Positions 43,461-52,034 of a stretch of DNA of 64,000 nucleotides are shown one piece after another. Numbering within the stretch: the stretch's first letter is position 1; each line of letters opens with the position of its first letter. Under the pieces are notes generated by a model. That model did no database searches and was not told the DNA's origin. It saw nothing but the letters and a program-made list of their open reading frames with translations. The stretch comes from Pseudonocardia sp. T1-2H. GTDB lineage: Bacteria > Actinomycetota > Actinomycetes > Mycobacteriales > Pseudonocardiaceae. Location of the stretch: contig NZ_JBBPCL010000003.1 in NCBI RefSeq assembly GCF_038039215.1, forward strand, positions 186,001 through 250,000, read 5' to 3'. Both the position numbers and the translations under genes were made by a program.

Positions 43461-43493
43461 AGTAAAGCCGTACTAGCAACTCTTTACTAGTAT
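43461..43493. promoter_or_regulatory. Operator/promoter region of divergent TetR and ligase-thiolase operon
   Basis: AGTAAAG (43461-43467) and CTTTACT (43482-43488) form a perfect inverted repeat, and TACTAG occurs at 43471-43476 and 43485-43490. A good -10, TAGTAT (43488-43493), overlaps it and points to the TetR gene at 43517. Likely the binding site of that TetR protein. Confidence 0.6.
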
Positions 43494-43516
43494 GGATCCG
43501 CTGCTATCGTCCACCC

Positions 43517-44135
43517 ATGGCGTCGTCCTCCAACGCGGCCTCTCGACCGGTGCAGCAGCGGGCTAAACAGACCCGTGCCCGGATCCTGGACGCCGCGGTA
43601 GCCTGCCTGGCCGAGGACGGCTACAGCCGCAGCACGACCACGGCGATCCAGAAACGGGCCGGCGTGTCGATGGGCAGCCTGCTGCACCAGTTTCCCTCCA
43701 AGGACGAGCTCCTGGTGGCTGCCGTGCAACACCTCGCCGAGGCCCGGACCGGCGATCTCATCGTGGGCCCGCCCGACCCCAAGCGGGGCGAGGACATCGA
43801 CGCCGCGGTCGAGACCATGTGGGCGACCTATCGTGGGCCGCTGTTCGCCGCGACCATCGAGCTTCTGGGTCGCCTCGCGGACCAACGCCGAGCTCCGTGA
43901 GGTGCTCCAGCCCGAGGAGCACCGGCTCGCGCCGATCATCCGGGACACCTTGGCCGCCGTGTTCGGGACACGCCTGGCGGGGCTGCCGCAGTTCCGGGAG
44001 TTCAGCTCCCTGCTGTGGTCGAGCATGCGCGGGGTCGCGATGACCTACACCTTCGAGCCGCGCGATCCCCGGCTCGAGCCGCACCTGGCCGCGTGGAAAC
44101 GCCTCGCGCACACCTATCTCGACCCGGCCGAGTAG
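43517..44135 (+). CDS. TetR-family regulator, one frameshift
   Basis: This is a TetR protein of about 206 residues when one frame change is allowed. The helix-turn-helix (TRARILDAAVACLAEDGYSR then KRAGVSMGSLLHQFPSKDELLVAAV) and the first part of the ligand domain are in the first frame. After an extra base near 43860-43866 (ELL should read ELW), the rest (VASRTNAELREVLQPEEHRLAPII and TYTFEPRDPRLEPHLAAWKRLAHTYL) follows in the second frame. As written, the first frame stops at residue 127. It is divergent to the ligase-thiolase-hydratase operon with a palindromic site between, so it is the probable repressor of that operon. Confidence 0.85.
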
Positions 44136-44173
44136 AGCGCCCGTCGGGGCGCAGCGCAGGTCACCGCGCAATC

Positions 44174-44900
44174 TCAGCCGGTGTACTGGCGGCCGATGAG
44201 GTGACGGGCGATGACGAGATTCTGGATCTGCGGGGCGCCTTCGCCGATCTGCAGTCCGCTGACGTCGAGCAGGAGCTGCTGCAGGGGCATCTCGGTGGAC
44301 CATCCGACGTGACCGTGCGGGACGATGCAGTCGTTGATGGCCTGCACCGCGAGGTGCGGGACCAACCACTTGACCATCGCGGCCTCGCGGGTGTGCGGCA
44401 GGCCGTCGCGCAGACCCAGCCTGCGGTAGCAGAGCCAGCGGGCCGCTTCGGCGCGCGGCGCGATACACATGAACTGCCCGGGAGAAGCCGAAGTCGCCGA
44501 GCTGGGCGGCGAGGCCGCTGCTACCGTCGCCGAGCTGGTGATCGCCGGGGACGAACGTGTCGTCGAAGGTTAGGCTGGTCCGTCTGAGGGGGCGGAACCC
44601 GGGATCGGGGATCCGCTGCAGGCTGATGGGTCGGCCAGGGGAGCAGTAGCCGGCGCGTCCCCCGCGATCCCAGGGCGAGATCGGTAGTGCCGACGACGAT
44701 CGCGTGCGCGGCCAGCGTCACCGAGTGTTCTCCCGGAGACGAGGAATCCGCCGTCGATCGGCCGCACGCGCGCTGCGAGGTGGGAGGCGCCGCTGCTACC
44801 CCGAGGTTCGGTCAGGGCCAGCGCCATCACCTTCCCACCCGACGTCACCGCCCGCAGGACCGGTGGGGCCACCTCGGCGTGCAGGCCGTCGAGCAGGAAC
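44174..44900 (-). pseudogene. Acyl-CoA dehydrogenase remnant
   Basis: Pieces of an acyl-CoA dehydrogenase lie in several frames on the minus strand: PPVLRAVTSGGKVMALALTEP, RPIDGGFLVSG, SVTLAAHAIVVGTTDLALGS and, at the C-terminus, AMVKWLVPHLAVQAINDCIVPHGHVGW with GEGAPQIQNLVIARHLIG. The N-terminal domain is missing, and at least three frame changes are needed. The operon to its right ends just upstream at 44922. The fragment may have been its last gene before truncation. Confidence 0.8.
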
Positions 44901-44921
44901 GACGTGAAGAGGACGTGTTGC

Positions 44922-46112
44922 TCACGGAAGCTTGGGCGCGACCTTCTCCGCATACAGCTCGAAAGACTTCAGGACAGCGTCGTGAGGCATGACTCCGTTG
45001 AAGACCCAGTTGAAGAGCTCACCGACGTTGTACTGCTCGACGAACGGTTCCAATTGGCGGAGAACCTGGTCCGCGGTGCCGTACAAGATGAACCGGTGGC
45101 CTCGCTGGGTGGTCTCGAAGTTGTTCGGGATGGGGCCGGTTTCGCCAGGCAGTCGGAACGCTTCGTTGAATCCGTATCCACCGAGCCATTCAGCCCACGC
45201 CCACGCGACGTTCTCGGCGTGGTGGCGTGCTTCTTCCTCGGTATCCGAGATGATGATCGTCTTGAAGTGTGCGACGCCGTCGCCGTACCCGATTGCTTGT
45301 CCGGCTTCGTTCGCGGCCCGCTGGTACCGGGTCAGGATCTCGTCGATCTGCTCGTGGATCGAGGTGAACGCCACCAGGCGGATCTGGTTTCTGGCACACC
45401 ACTCCACGGTCGCCGGGCTCGCCGTGAAGGGCACGTAGACTTGGGGGTAGGGCTTAGTGAACGGACGGGGAACGATCCCGATCTCATCAATCCGGCCCTC
45501 CGCGTTCTGGCCTCGGCCGTACTTCGCGGTGCCCTCGTGGCCGAAGACGACGTCATCCGGAGGGACCTGCCAGTACTTCCCGGTGAATTTGAAGGTGTCC
45601 TGTGTCCAGGCCATCTTCATGAGCTCGAAGTTTTCGACGAACCGCTCGTGGTTCAACTGCCGGGCTGCCGGGTCCGTGAGTCCAGGAGTTGGAGCCTTGA
45701 TCCCGTATTTGTCGGCGAGCACGTTCACCGCACGGGTGTGTGCCCCACGGGCCAGACCGACGAAGCAGCGTCCCTGGGTCATGTGATCTAGGAGCACGAT
45801 GTCCTCGGCGACCAGCAGTGGGTGTCGTGCGGCGGCCAGGATGCCCAGTTGGCCGAGCTTGATGTTCTTGGTCTGCGCTGCCAGGTAGGCATTGAACATG
45901 ACCGGGTTGTTCGGGACCTCGAATCCCTCGATCTGAAAGTGGTGCTCCGAGATGGCGAGCTTGTCATAACCGAGCGCATCGGCGCGCTGGGCCTGCTCGG
46001 TCAGCTCGTGCAACATCCGTTGGAAGTAGGCCTCATTCTTGCCTGCCATCCCGCATTCGATCTCGGCCCGGGACGCACCGGTGAGCGGCGTGTAGAAGAG
46101 CCCGTTCTCCAT
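44922..46112 (-). CDS. Luciferase-like (LLM class) flavin-dependent monooxygenase
   Basis: This 396-residue luciferase-like protein is related to the one at 18880-20124: AISEHHFQIEGFEVPNNPVM corresponds to the AEHHF block and RHPLLVAEDIVLLDHMTQGR to the RDPLRLAEE block. FVGLARGAHTRAVNVL, GIVPRPFTKPYPQVYVPF and EEEARHHAENVAWAWAEW complete the family pattern. The ATG follows an AGGAGAGG stretch. It is the last intact gene of the long minus-strand operon, 30 bases after the isochorismatase-like gene. The reaction is unknown; the relatives oxygenate ketones, amines or heterocycles using reduced flavin from a separate reductase, which is not seen here. Confidence 0.9.
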   Translation of the reverse strand: MENGLFYTPLTGASRAEIECGMAGKNEAYFQRMLHELTEQAQRADALGYDKLAISEHHFQIEGFEVPNNPVMFNAYLAAQTKNIKLGQLGILAAARHPLLVAEDIVLLDHMTQGRCFVGLARGAHTRAVNVLADKYGIKAPTPGLTDPAARQLNHERFVENFELMKMAWTQDTFKFTGKYWQVPPDDVVFGHEGTAKYGRGQNAEGRIDEIGIVPRPFTKPYPQVYVPFTASPATVEWCARNQIRLVAFTSIHEQIDEILTRYQRAANEAGQAIGYGDGVAHFKTIIISDTEEEARHHAENVAWAWAEWLGGYGFNEAFRLPGETGPIPNNFETTQRGHRFILYGTADQVLRQLEPFVEQYNVGELFNWVFNGVMPHDAVLKSFELYAEKVAPKLP

Positions 46113-46142
46113 TACTCGATCCTCTCCTCGATTATGTGCCGG

Positions 46143-46745
46143 CTACGACAGTGCGCTGGCGACGTCGTCGGTGTGCGCGATATCGGCGAGCAGCCCCAGC
46201 GTCTCCATCGCCGCCGTGTGGGCCGCGGGCGTACCCGCGGCGCAGGCGTCCTCGACGATGACGACCCGGTAGCCGAGGTCGGCTGCGGCGAAGGCGGTGG
46301 CTTGGACGATCATGTTCGTCGCGACACCGCAGAGCACGACCGTGTCCACGTCGCGGGCCTGCAGAATGGTGTGCAGGTCACTTCCGAGGAACGGGTTGGT
46401 GCGGTGGTGGGTGAGGACGATGTCGCTGTCCCGGCGTGGCAGGTCGTCGACGAACTCCGCGCCAGGGTTTCCCTCGATCAGCGCATCGAGACCGGCCGCC
46501 ATCCGGAGCAGCGGCAGGTTCGTCAGCAGGTTCGATCGGTCCGCCCGCCAAGCGATCCGGATCAGCACACACGGTGCGCCAGCTGACCTCGCACCGTCGA
46601 GGAGCCGACCGGCCTGTGCTACCACCTTCCGGGCGGCAGCCTCGGGCCCAAACACGGCACCGAGCGTCTTCTCGTTCTCGATCACGTCCCGCTGTAGGTG
46701 ACAGACGAGAATCGCGATTCTCTCCTTGTCGAGGTCGACAGCCAT
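46143..46745 (-). CDS. Isochorismatase-like cysteine hydrolase with altered triad
   Basis: This is a 200-residue alpha/beta hydrolase of the isochorismatase/nicotinamidase superfamily. The nucleophile is present in VVLCGVATNMIVQATAFAAADLGY. The position of the triad Asp (usually D-x-Q-x-D) reads CHLQRD, with His in place of the first Asp. The usual Lys region reads THHRTNPFLGSDL. Some actinobacterial subgroups share this HxQxD form, so activity is not excluded, but it is unlikely to be a canonical amidase. ATG 46745 has GGAG eight bases upstream. It lies between two luciferase-like genes in the operon. Confidence 0.85.
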   Translation of the reverse strand: MAVDLDKERIAILVCHLQRDVIENEKTLGAVFGPEAAARKVVAQAGRLLDGARSAGAPCVLIRIAWRADRSNLLTNLPLLRMAAGLDALIEGNPGAEFVDDLPRRDSDIVLTHHRTNPFLGSDLHTILQARDVDTVVLCGVATNMIVQATAFAAADLGYRVVIVEDACAAGTPAAHTAAMETLGLLADIAHTDDVASALS

Positions 46746-46850
46746 CACACTCGCTCCGTCCTTTTCTCAGGTTCGATCGGTACGACGGGCACGCCGGGTC
46801 TGGGGATCTGGCGGGACGTCGCCGTATGTGTGGGAGAAAGGGTCTGCGTG

Positions 46851-47822
46851 TCAGTCGTGCGCCGCTTTCGCGAAAGCCTCCAGCTCGCGCGGAATGTCCG
46901 GTCCCGCCGGCTGGTAGGCCACCTCGGTGACGCCGGACTCCTCCATCTTCGCGAGCTTGTCGCGGAGCTGCTGCGGCGTCATCGCCATCCCGCTCGCCAT
47001 CAGCACATCGCCCGAGATGAACGGCCGGTCCCTCTCCGTCACCGCGACCAGGTGGCGATCGTGCATGGCCAGGTGCTTAGTAGCGGGATCGATCCCCTCG
47101 TACGCGGCCGCCCACGCATCCGCGCCGGGCAGCTTGTCGAGCATTCGGTGCTCATACAGGAAATGGAACACCATCGTCATTCCCGGGCCGGCTGCCGCGA
47201 TTACTCGCTCGGAGTCCGGGTCCTCGCCCTCGTCGAGGACGGTCCCGTAGTTGAACAGGATGGTCCAATCGAATCCCGGCAGTGCCTCCGGCGCGCACAG
47301 GACGCCGTCGGCCACCTCGCGTGCCGCTGCCGCCCCCTTGGGTCCGGCGGCGCCCAGGACGACGGGAACCTCGAGCGGGAGCGGCATACCGAAGCCCTCG
47401 GTGTACATCAGTTGGATGATGCTGCCGTCCCACTCCACCTGCTCGCCGCGCAGGAGTGCGCGGACCGTCCGCACGTAGTGGCTGACGTCGGCCCACCTCA
47501 TCGGCCGCTTGCCCAACATCAGACGCCCGGTGAAACCGGTACCGAACGCGACACACACGCGCTCGCGTCCCGCGATGGAGGCGAGCGTCGCGATCGCGGA
47601 GGCGCTCGTGGCCGGATGCCGCAGCGAGGGAATCAGACACCCGGGGCCAAGGATGATGCGCTCCGTGCGGTCGGCTGCCCGACAGAGCTGGACCCAGACG
47701 TCAGAGTAGAGCGACGGGGAGTCGTAGAACCACGCTCGCGTGTAGCCGAGTTCCTCGGCGATCCGGGCATGCTCGTGCGACTGGTTGGAGGTGGCGAAGG
47801 TACAGGAAATCGTCAACGACAC
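46851..47822 (-). CDS. Luciferase-like oxidoreductase, F420-dependent-reductase type
   Basis: This is a 323-residue LLM-class protein closer to 5,10-methylenetetrahydromethanopterin reductase-like and F420-dependent enzymes than to the two 400-residue monooxygenases of the window. Family blocks are RIAEELGYTRAWFYDSP, RIILGPGCLIPSLRHPATSA, RVCVAFGTGFTGRLMLG and LPLEVPVVLGAAGPKGAAAAREVADGVL. GTG start with AAGGAG five bases upstream. It sits in the operon between another luciferase-like gene and the isochorismatase-like gene. Cofactor (FMN or F420) cannot be decided from sequence by eye. Confidence 0.9.
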   Translation of the reverse strand: MSLTISCTFATSNQSHEHARIAEELGYTRAWFYDSPSLYSDVWVQLCRAADRTERIILGPGCLIPSLRHPATSASAIATLASIAGRERVCVAFGTGFTGRLMLGKRPMRWADVSHYVRTVRALLRGEQVEWDGSIIQLMYTEGFGMPLPLEVPVVLGAAGPKGAAAAREVADGVLCAPEALPGFDWTILFNYGTVLDEGEDPDSERVIAAAGPGMTMVFHFLYEHRMLDKLPGADAWAAAYEGIDPATKHLAMHDRHLVAVTERDRPFISGDVLMASGMAMTPQQLRDKLAKMEESGVTEVAYQPAGPDIPRELEAFAKAAHD

Positions 47823-47878
47823 ACGGACTCCTTCGTCCGTCGAAGTATGGGACGAAATATGGGGAGTTCTGCACCCGG

Positions 47879-48934
47879 TCAGCGGAGCGCGGGCATGACC
47901 TCTTTCGCGAAGAGCTCCATCGAGGCGGCGACCTCGTCGTGTGGCCTGTTACCGAAGTTCATCACGCAGTGCACCTTTTCGACACCTGCGGCGCGGATCC
48001 GCTCGAGCTTGGCGATCACGGTATCCGGATCACCGAACAGGGCCACGTCGGTGTTGTTCTCGATGAATTCGTAGGTGACGGTGTTATTCCATTCGTGGAG
48101 CTCTTCGTAGACCTGTCGGGCTTCCGGGTTGTCCACCTTCTCCGGGTCGAAGATGTTCCCGATGCTCCGGAAGTAGTCGATGAGGTGGCGCCCAGCGTCT
48201 TCGTAGACCCGGTCTTGCTCAGGTACCACGAAGGTGTACCAGGTGATCGGTACGTCGACCGTGTCCGCGTCGCGGCCCGACTCGGCCCACAGACGTTTGA
48301 AGCTGCCGACCCGTTCCTCGATCCGGTCCAGGGTGCGCAGGGTGGTCGCGACCCCCGCGACCGGCACGCCGAGCGCTGCCGCCTTCTCGTAACTCGACGG
48401 GCTCAGCGCCGCTTGGTAGATCGGCGGTCCCGGCCGTTGCAGGGGCACGACGTTGAGCTTCACCTCGTCGACGGTGTAGTGCTTCCCGTCGAAGCTGAAC
48501 CGCTCCCCTTCCCAGGCCTTCTGGATGATCGCCAGCGCCTCGTCGAACCGCTCGCGGCTGTCCTGCTGGTTCAGGATGCCGAACGCCTCGTACTCGTGGA
48601 TGAGAAACCCGCGGCCGGCGCCGAAGGTCAAGCGCCCGTTGCTGAGTACGTCGACCATCGCGTAGTCCTCGGCGACCTGCAGTGGATCGTGGAAAGGAAG
48701 GATACTCACTCCGGAGCCCAGTCCGATCCGGCTCGTCCTGCTCGCCGCGGCGGCCAGCAGGACTGCGGGGGAGGGCACGACCCCGTAGTTGCTGTAGTGG
48801 TGTTCAGCGACCCAGTAGTCCTCGAATCCGAGCTCCTCCGCGAGCACGATCTCGTCGAGCAGGTCTTGGTAGAACTGCTGCGTACTCCGCTTCTCGGGGT
48901 CGTTGTCGCAAATGCTCAGCATGCCGAACCGCAT
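47879..48934 (-). CDS. Luciferase-like (LLM class) monooxygenase, alkanal-type
   Basis: This is a 351-residue luciferase-like protein. The N-terminus MRFGMLSICDNDPEKRSTQQFYQDLLDE, WVAEHHYSNYGVVPSPAVLLAAAASRT, GVSILPFHDPLQVAEDYAMVDVLSNGRLTFGAGRGF and IYQAALSPSSYEKAAALG are typical of FMN-dependent members. AGGAG six bases before ATG 48934 supports this start over the ATG two codons earlier. It is the third gene of the operon, 55 bases after the alpha/beta hydrolase and 56 bases before the next luciferase-like gene. Confidence 0.9.
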   Translation of the reverse strand: MRFGMLSICDNDPEKRSTQQFYQDLLDEIVLAEELGFEDYWVAEHHYSNYGVVPSPAVLLAAAASRTSRIGLGSGVSILPFHDPLQVAEDYAMVDVLSNGRLTFGAGRGFLIHEYEAFGILNQQDSRERFDEALAIIQKAWEGERFSFDGKHYTVDEVKLNVVPLQRPGPPIYQAALSPSSYEKAAALGVPVAGVATTLRTLDRIEERVGSFKRLWAESGRDADTVDVPITWYTFVVPEQDRVYEDAGRHLIDYFRSIGNIFDPEKVDNPEARQVYEELHEWNNTVTYEFIENNTDVALFGDPDTVIAKLERIRAAGVEKVHCVMNFGNRPHDEVAASMELFAKEVMPALR

Positions 48935-48989
48935 GTGCATCTCCTGATTGAATGGAGTCCATTGTGCCGGGGGCTTCGTTGAAGGAGAG

Positions 48990-50285
48990 CTACACCGGAA
49001 ACCTCTCGGACATCCACTTTTGGGTGTGTTCCCGCGATTCCGCGCGGGTGTCCTTCCCCTCGCCCTTGGGTCCCGAAGGTCGGAGGTAGTGATCGGCTCC
49101 GGCGATCATGACCAATGACTTGTCCGGATGCGGGGTCGCTGCGTAGACCGCCTCGCTGTCGGACGGGTAGATGTCGCGGTCTGCGGTACCGGTGATCACC
49201 AGCGTCGGTAGATGCAGGCCGGCTGCGTTGTCCACGAGTGAGGCCCGGGAACTGATGCCGGACCATGTGCTCAGCCAGGCCCGCGGGGTCACAAGCCTGG
49301 CCAGCCCCCACTCGCCGAAATTGTCGACCTCCGGCTGCAGCGACCAGATTCCGCCCTGCACCCGGTCGCTGGGCTCGAGCCGTAGATCGAGGTAGGCCGG
49401 GTTCGCGGTCGTGCGGTAGACCACCATGTAGCGAGTGCCTGCGGCGCGGCGCCGAACCTCGATCTGGCCACGCCCATCGGTGCCCCCCAGGGCAGGGTCG
49501 GCTTGCATGGCCCCGAACCTTCGTTGCTCCTCGATCCGCGCGAAGGCCAGTGTGTCCAGCTGTCGGACCCGCTCGTGCTGGGCTGCGCGGTAGGACAGCA
49601 GGAACTCCGGGCTGTAGCGGCTCTGCTCGGGTCGCTCGCGGAACCCGTTGGCCGGGTCGTACATGTCCAAGCGTGGGTCAACCGCCATCGGGTCGTCCTC
49701 ATCGACCACGGAGGGGTCGATGATCCGCTCGAGCAGCTTGCCCTGGCCGGTATGCGCGGCGGTGAGGATGATCGCGTCGGCCTGCGGCATGTCCTCGGCG
49801 CCCAGGTCCAGGGGGTCGCCCCACGGCAGGTCGCGCAGCCGGTCGGCCGGGGCCGTGCCGGCCTGGGCCTGATAAAAGGCGTACAGGGACCCCCCGCCGC
49901 TCGTGCCCAGCAGGACGACGTTCTCGAACTCCCGATCGGTGCGCAGATACCGCATGGCGGCGGCCACGTCGAGCAGGAGGTGCTCGTGTGTGGTCGCGAC
50001 ATCGTTGTTGAGCCATCGGCTGTTGTGCGCGAAAACGGCGTATCCGGCCTCCAGGAAGTCGACGATCTGGAAGTGCCGCTGGACGTCCACCCTGGGGTGG
50101 GAGAACGTGACCACCGTGCGCGAGGGGCGCGACGGCGTGTAGAGCATCGCGCGGATCTCCGCGCCATCACTGGTGAACAGGCTGATCAATTCGCCTGAGC
50201 ATCCGGTGGGCAATGACGAGAACGTCGTGTACCGCGTCCGCTTGAGATAGGCATCGGTCTGGTCCTGGTTGGCTCCCTGCGCCAT
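48990..50285 (-). CDS. Alpha/beta hydrolase
   Basis: This is a 431-residue alpha/beta hydrolase. The nucleophile is in VVLLGTSGGGSLYAFY (G-x-S-x-G), the acid in VITGTADRDIYPSDSEAV and the His in MIAGADHYLRPSG. Between core strands lies an unusually long insertion of about 170 residues (roughly 180-350, including DIGAED- and EVRRRAAGTRYMVVYRT-type segments), probably a lid or an added domain. The N-terminus has no signal peptide, so it acts in the cytoplasm. It is the second gene of the operon, 37 bases after the homogentisate-dioxygenase-like gene. A lactone, ester or amide from the oxygenation steps is a likely substrate. Confidence 0.85.
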   Translation of the reverse strand: MAQGANQDQTDAYLKRTRYTTFSSLPTGCSGELISLFTSDGAEIRAMLYTPSRPSRTVVTFSHPRVDVQRHFQIVDFLEAGYAVFAHNSRWLNNDVATTHEHLLLDVAAAMRYLRTDREFENVVLLGTSGGGSLYAFYQAQAGTAPADRLRDLPWGDPLDLGAEDMPQADAIILTAAHTGQGKLLERIIDPSVVDEDDPMAVDPRLDMYDPANGFRERPEQSRYSPEFLLSYRAAQHERVRQLDTLAFARIEEQRRFGAMQADPALGGTDGRGQIEVRRRAAGTRYMVVYRTTANPAYLDLRLEPSDRVQGGIWSLQPEVDNFGEWGLARLVTPRAWLSTWSGISSRASLVDNAAGLHLPTLVITGTADRDIYPSDSEAVYAATPHPDKSLVMIAGADHYLRPSGPKGEGKDTRAESREHTQKWMSERFPV

Positions 50286-50322
50286 GCGGCTGCAGCCTTC
50301 CTCTCGGTTCTGCGTGCCGTGC

Positions 50323-51450
50323 CTACGGTGTGACGGGCATCAGCTGGTCGGAGAACGTCGCCCAGTAGTTCGGGTCCTCCGCGCGGGTGAAGGCCTCGGT
50401 CCACCTCAGCGGCTTCTCGGCGTCGATGTTCACCAGGAAGGCGTCCATCCGGTCCGCCTTCTTCGCGCCCTCGAAGGCCCGGGGGTTAGGACCGTGGTGG
50501 ATGCCGGCCGGATGCAGGGTCAGCGTCGCCGCGCCCTGGTCCTCCGCGCGGGACATCAAGCGCCCGGAGTGGGTAAACACGACCTCGTCGTAGTCGACGT
50601 TGCGGTGATAGGCCGGGACGCGCTCGGCGTCCGGTGCGGTCTCGAAAGGCTTGGGCTGGAACGTCACGACCCAGAAACCCGGGCACTGGAACGTCGCATA
50701 CGTGGAGGGCGGCAGGTGGGTGCGCTCGGAGTACGGGGCACGCAGGTCCCTGACGTTGAGCTTGAAGGGGCAGAGGTTACCGGTCCAGCCGACGGCGTCG
50801 AGCGGACAGAAGTCGTAGAAGACGCTCGTCCACTCGTCGGCCCGCTTGATGCGCACCTCGTACTCGCTGCCCTCGTCGAGAATCGGCTGGGGATCCGGAC
50901 CCTGCAGCAGGGCGAAGTCGAACGGCACGTGCTGGCCCAGCATTCCCCGCTCGGGAAAGCCCGTGGGTCCTTTTCGGGACTCGATGATGAGGAAGAAGTT
51001 GTCGGGCGTCTCGGGCACGATCCGGTAATTCGTACCCTTCGGGATGACCACGTAGTCGCCGGTCTCGTACGTCAATGGGCCGTAATCGCTCTCCACCGTG
51101 CCGGCGCCATCGTGGACGAAGTAGATTTCGTCACCGTCCGCGTTGCGCATATAGTACGACATGGGCGCCCGCCGACGCGACACGTACACGTGAACGTCGT
51201 CGTTGTACAGGATCCGGGTCGGCACGCCCCCGGGATCGGCCATGTCCGTCGGCTCCACCGCCAGGGTGTCCATCGCCCGCGGCTTCAGGTTGCCCTCGAT
51301 CCGCGCCCACCGGGTGGGTGGATGCACCCGATACAGCATCGACGCCTCGCCGGCGAACCCGTCCCGGCCGTGTTCGTCCTCGTAGGTTCCCTCCGGCCAC
51401 CCGGTGCGTCCCTGCTTCGACGTGGTGCCCTTAGCGTGCCGAATGATCAT
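50323..51450 (-). CDS. Homogentisate 1,2-dioxygenase-like protein
   Basis: This is a 375-residue protein of the homogentisate dioxygenase/cupin superfamily. Features are DGDEIYFVHDGAGTVESDYG and YETGDYVVIPKGTNYRI in the first barrel. The second has YDEVVFTHSGRLMSRAED and LHPAGIHHGPNPRAFEGAKK with His residues and the HGP turn that form the non-heme iron site in this family. Typical HGD is about 380-440 residues, so this is at the short end. ATG 51450 starts the conserved IIRHAKG segment; the ribosome-binding site is imperfect. It is the first gene of the six-gene minus-strand operon. Ring cleavage of a dihydroxylated aromatic acid is the family activity; the actual substrate is unknown. Confidence 0.85.
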   Translation of the reverse strand: MIIRHAKGTTSKQGRTGWPEGTYEDEHGRDGFAGEASMLYRVHPPTRWARIEGNLKPRAMDTLAVEPTDMADPGGVPTRILYNDDVHVYVSRRRAPMSYYMRNADGDEIYFVHDGAGTVESDYGPLTYETGDYVVIPKGTNYRIVPETPDNFFLIIESRKGPTGFPERGMLGQHVPFDFALLQGPDPQPILDEGSEYEVRIKRADEWTSVFYDFCPLDAVGWTGNLCPFKLNVRDLRAPYSERTHLPPSTYATFQCPGFWVVTFQPKPFETAPDAERVPAYHRNVDYDEVVFTHSGRLMSRAEDQGAATLTLHPAGIHHGPNPRAFEGAKKADRMDAFLVNIDAEKPLRWTEAFTRAEDPNYWATFSDQLMPVTP

Positions 51451-52034
51451 CGCGATGCACTTCCCTCCGCACGTGAGGCCCACCGCAAGCCGTTGGCCGC
51501 TCGTCGCCTGCGAACGCTGATGCGGACCGACTGACATCTGGACCGGGCTTGAATCCGCCGGCGACGGGCGATAATCGCTCGATATGGGCGTATTTCGCTC
51601 TACGGACTATGGCATGGATCACTGCTGGTGTCTATAGATCAATGCGCTCCGGACCTCAGGGCCGCACTTGCGGCCGCTCGCGGCGTGGGGATCCGCAGAC
51701 CAGCCCTGGCGCAACCAAGGCAGGGAGAGGGCTAGCTAGACCTGGGCCCAGCTCACGTCATCAGCCGGGGCCGTACTGGCGGGGGGACACGCGGGGCGGC
51801 GACCGGCGGGCGCCGGGGATGAAGGACCGGGCCATTACTCTGGTCGCGGGCAGGATGATCACGTGTGCGGGGGGTGAGCGCTCAGTGCATCGCGCAGGTG
51901 ATCGTGCTAACCGTGCGTGGTACCTGAGTGGGCGAACTGGCAGGTCTTGATAATCACTTTTTGTCCTCCGAAGAAGCTGACCTTAAGAGATCGCAACTGG
52001 TCCCGGAGATCGCCGTACAGGCCATCAATCGACG
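51451..52034. other. Gene-free control region between IclR gene and operon
   Basis: About 580 bases with no supported gene and lower GC than the flanks. The promoter of the operon starting at 51450 is expected here. No clear -35/-10 pair or palindrome was recognised. Confidence 0.45.
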
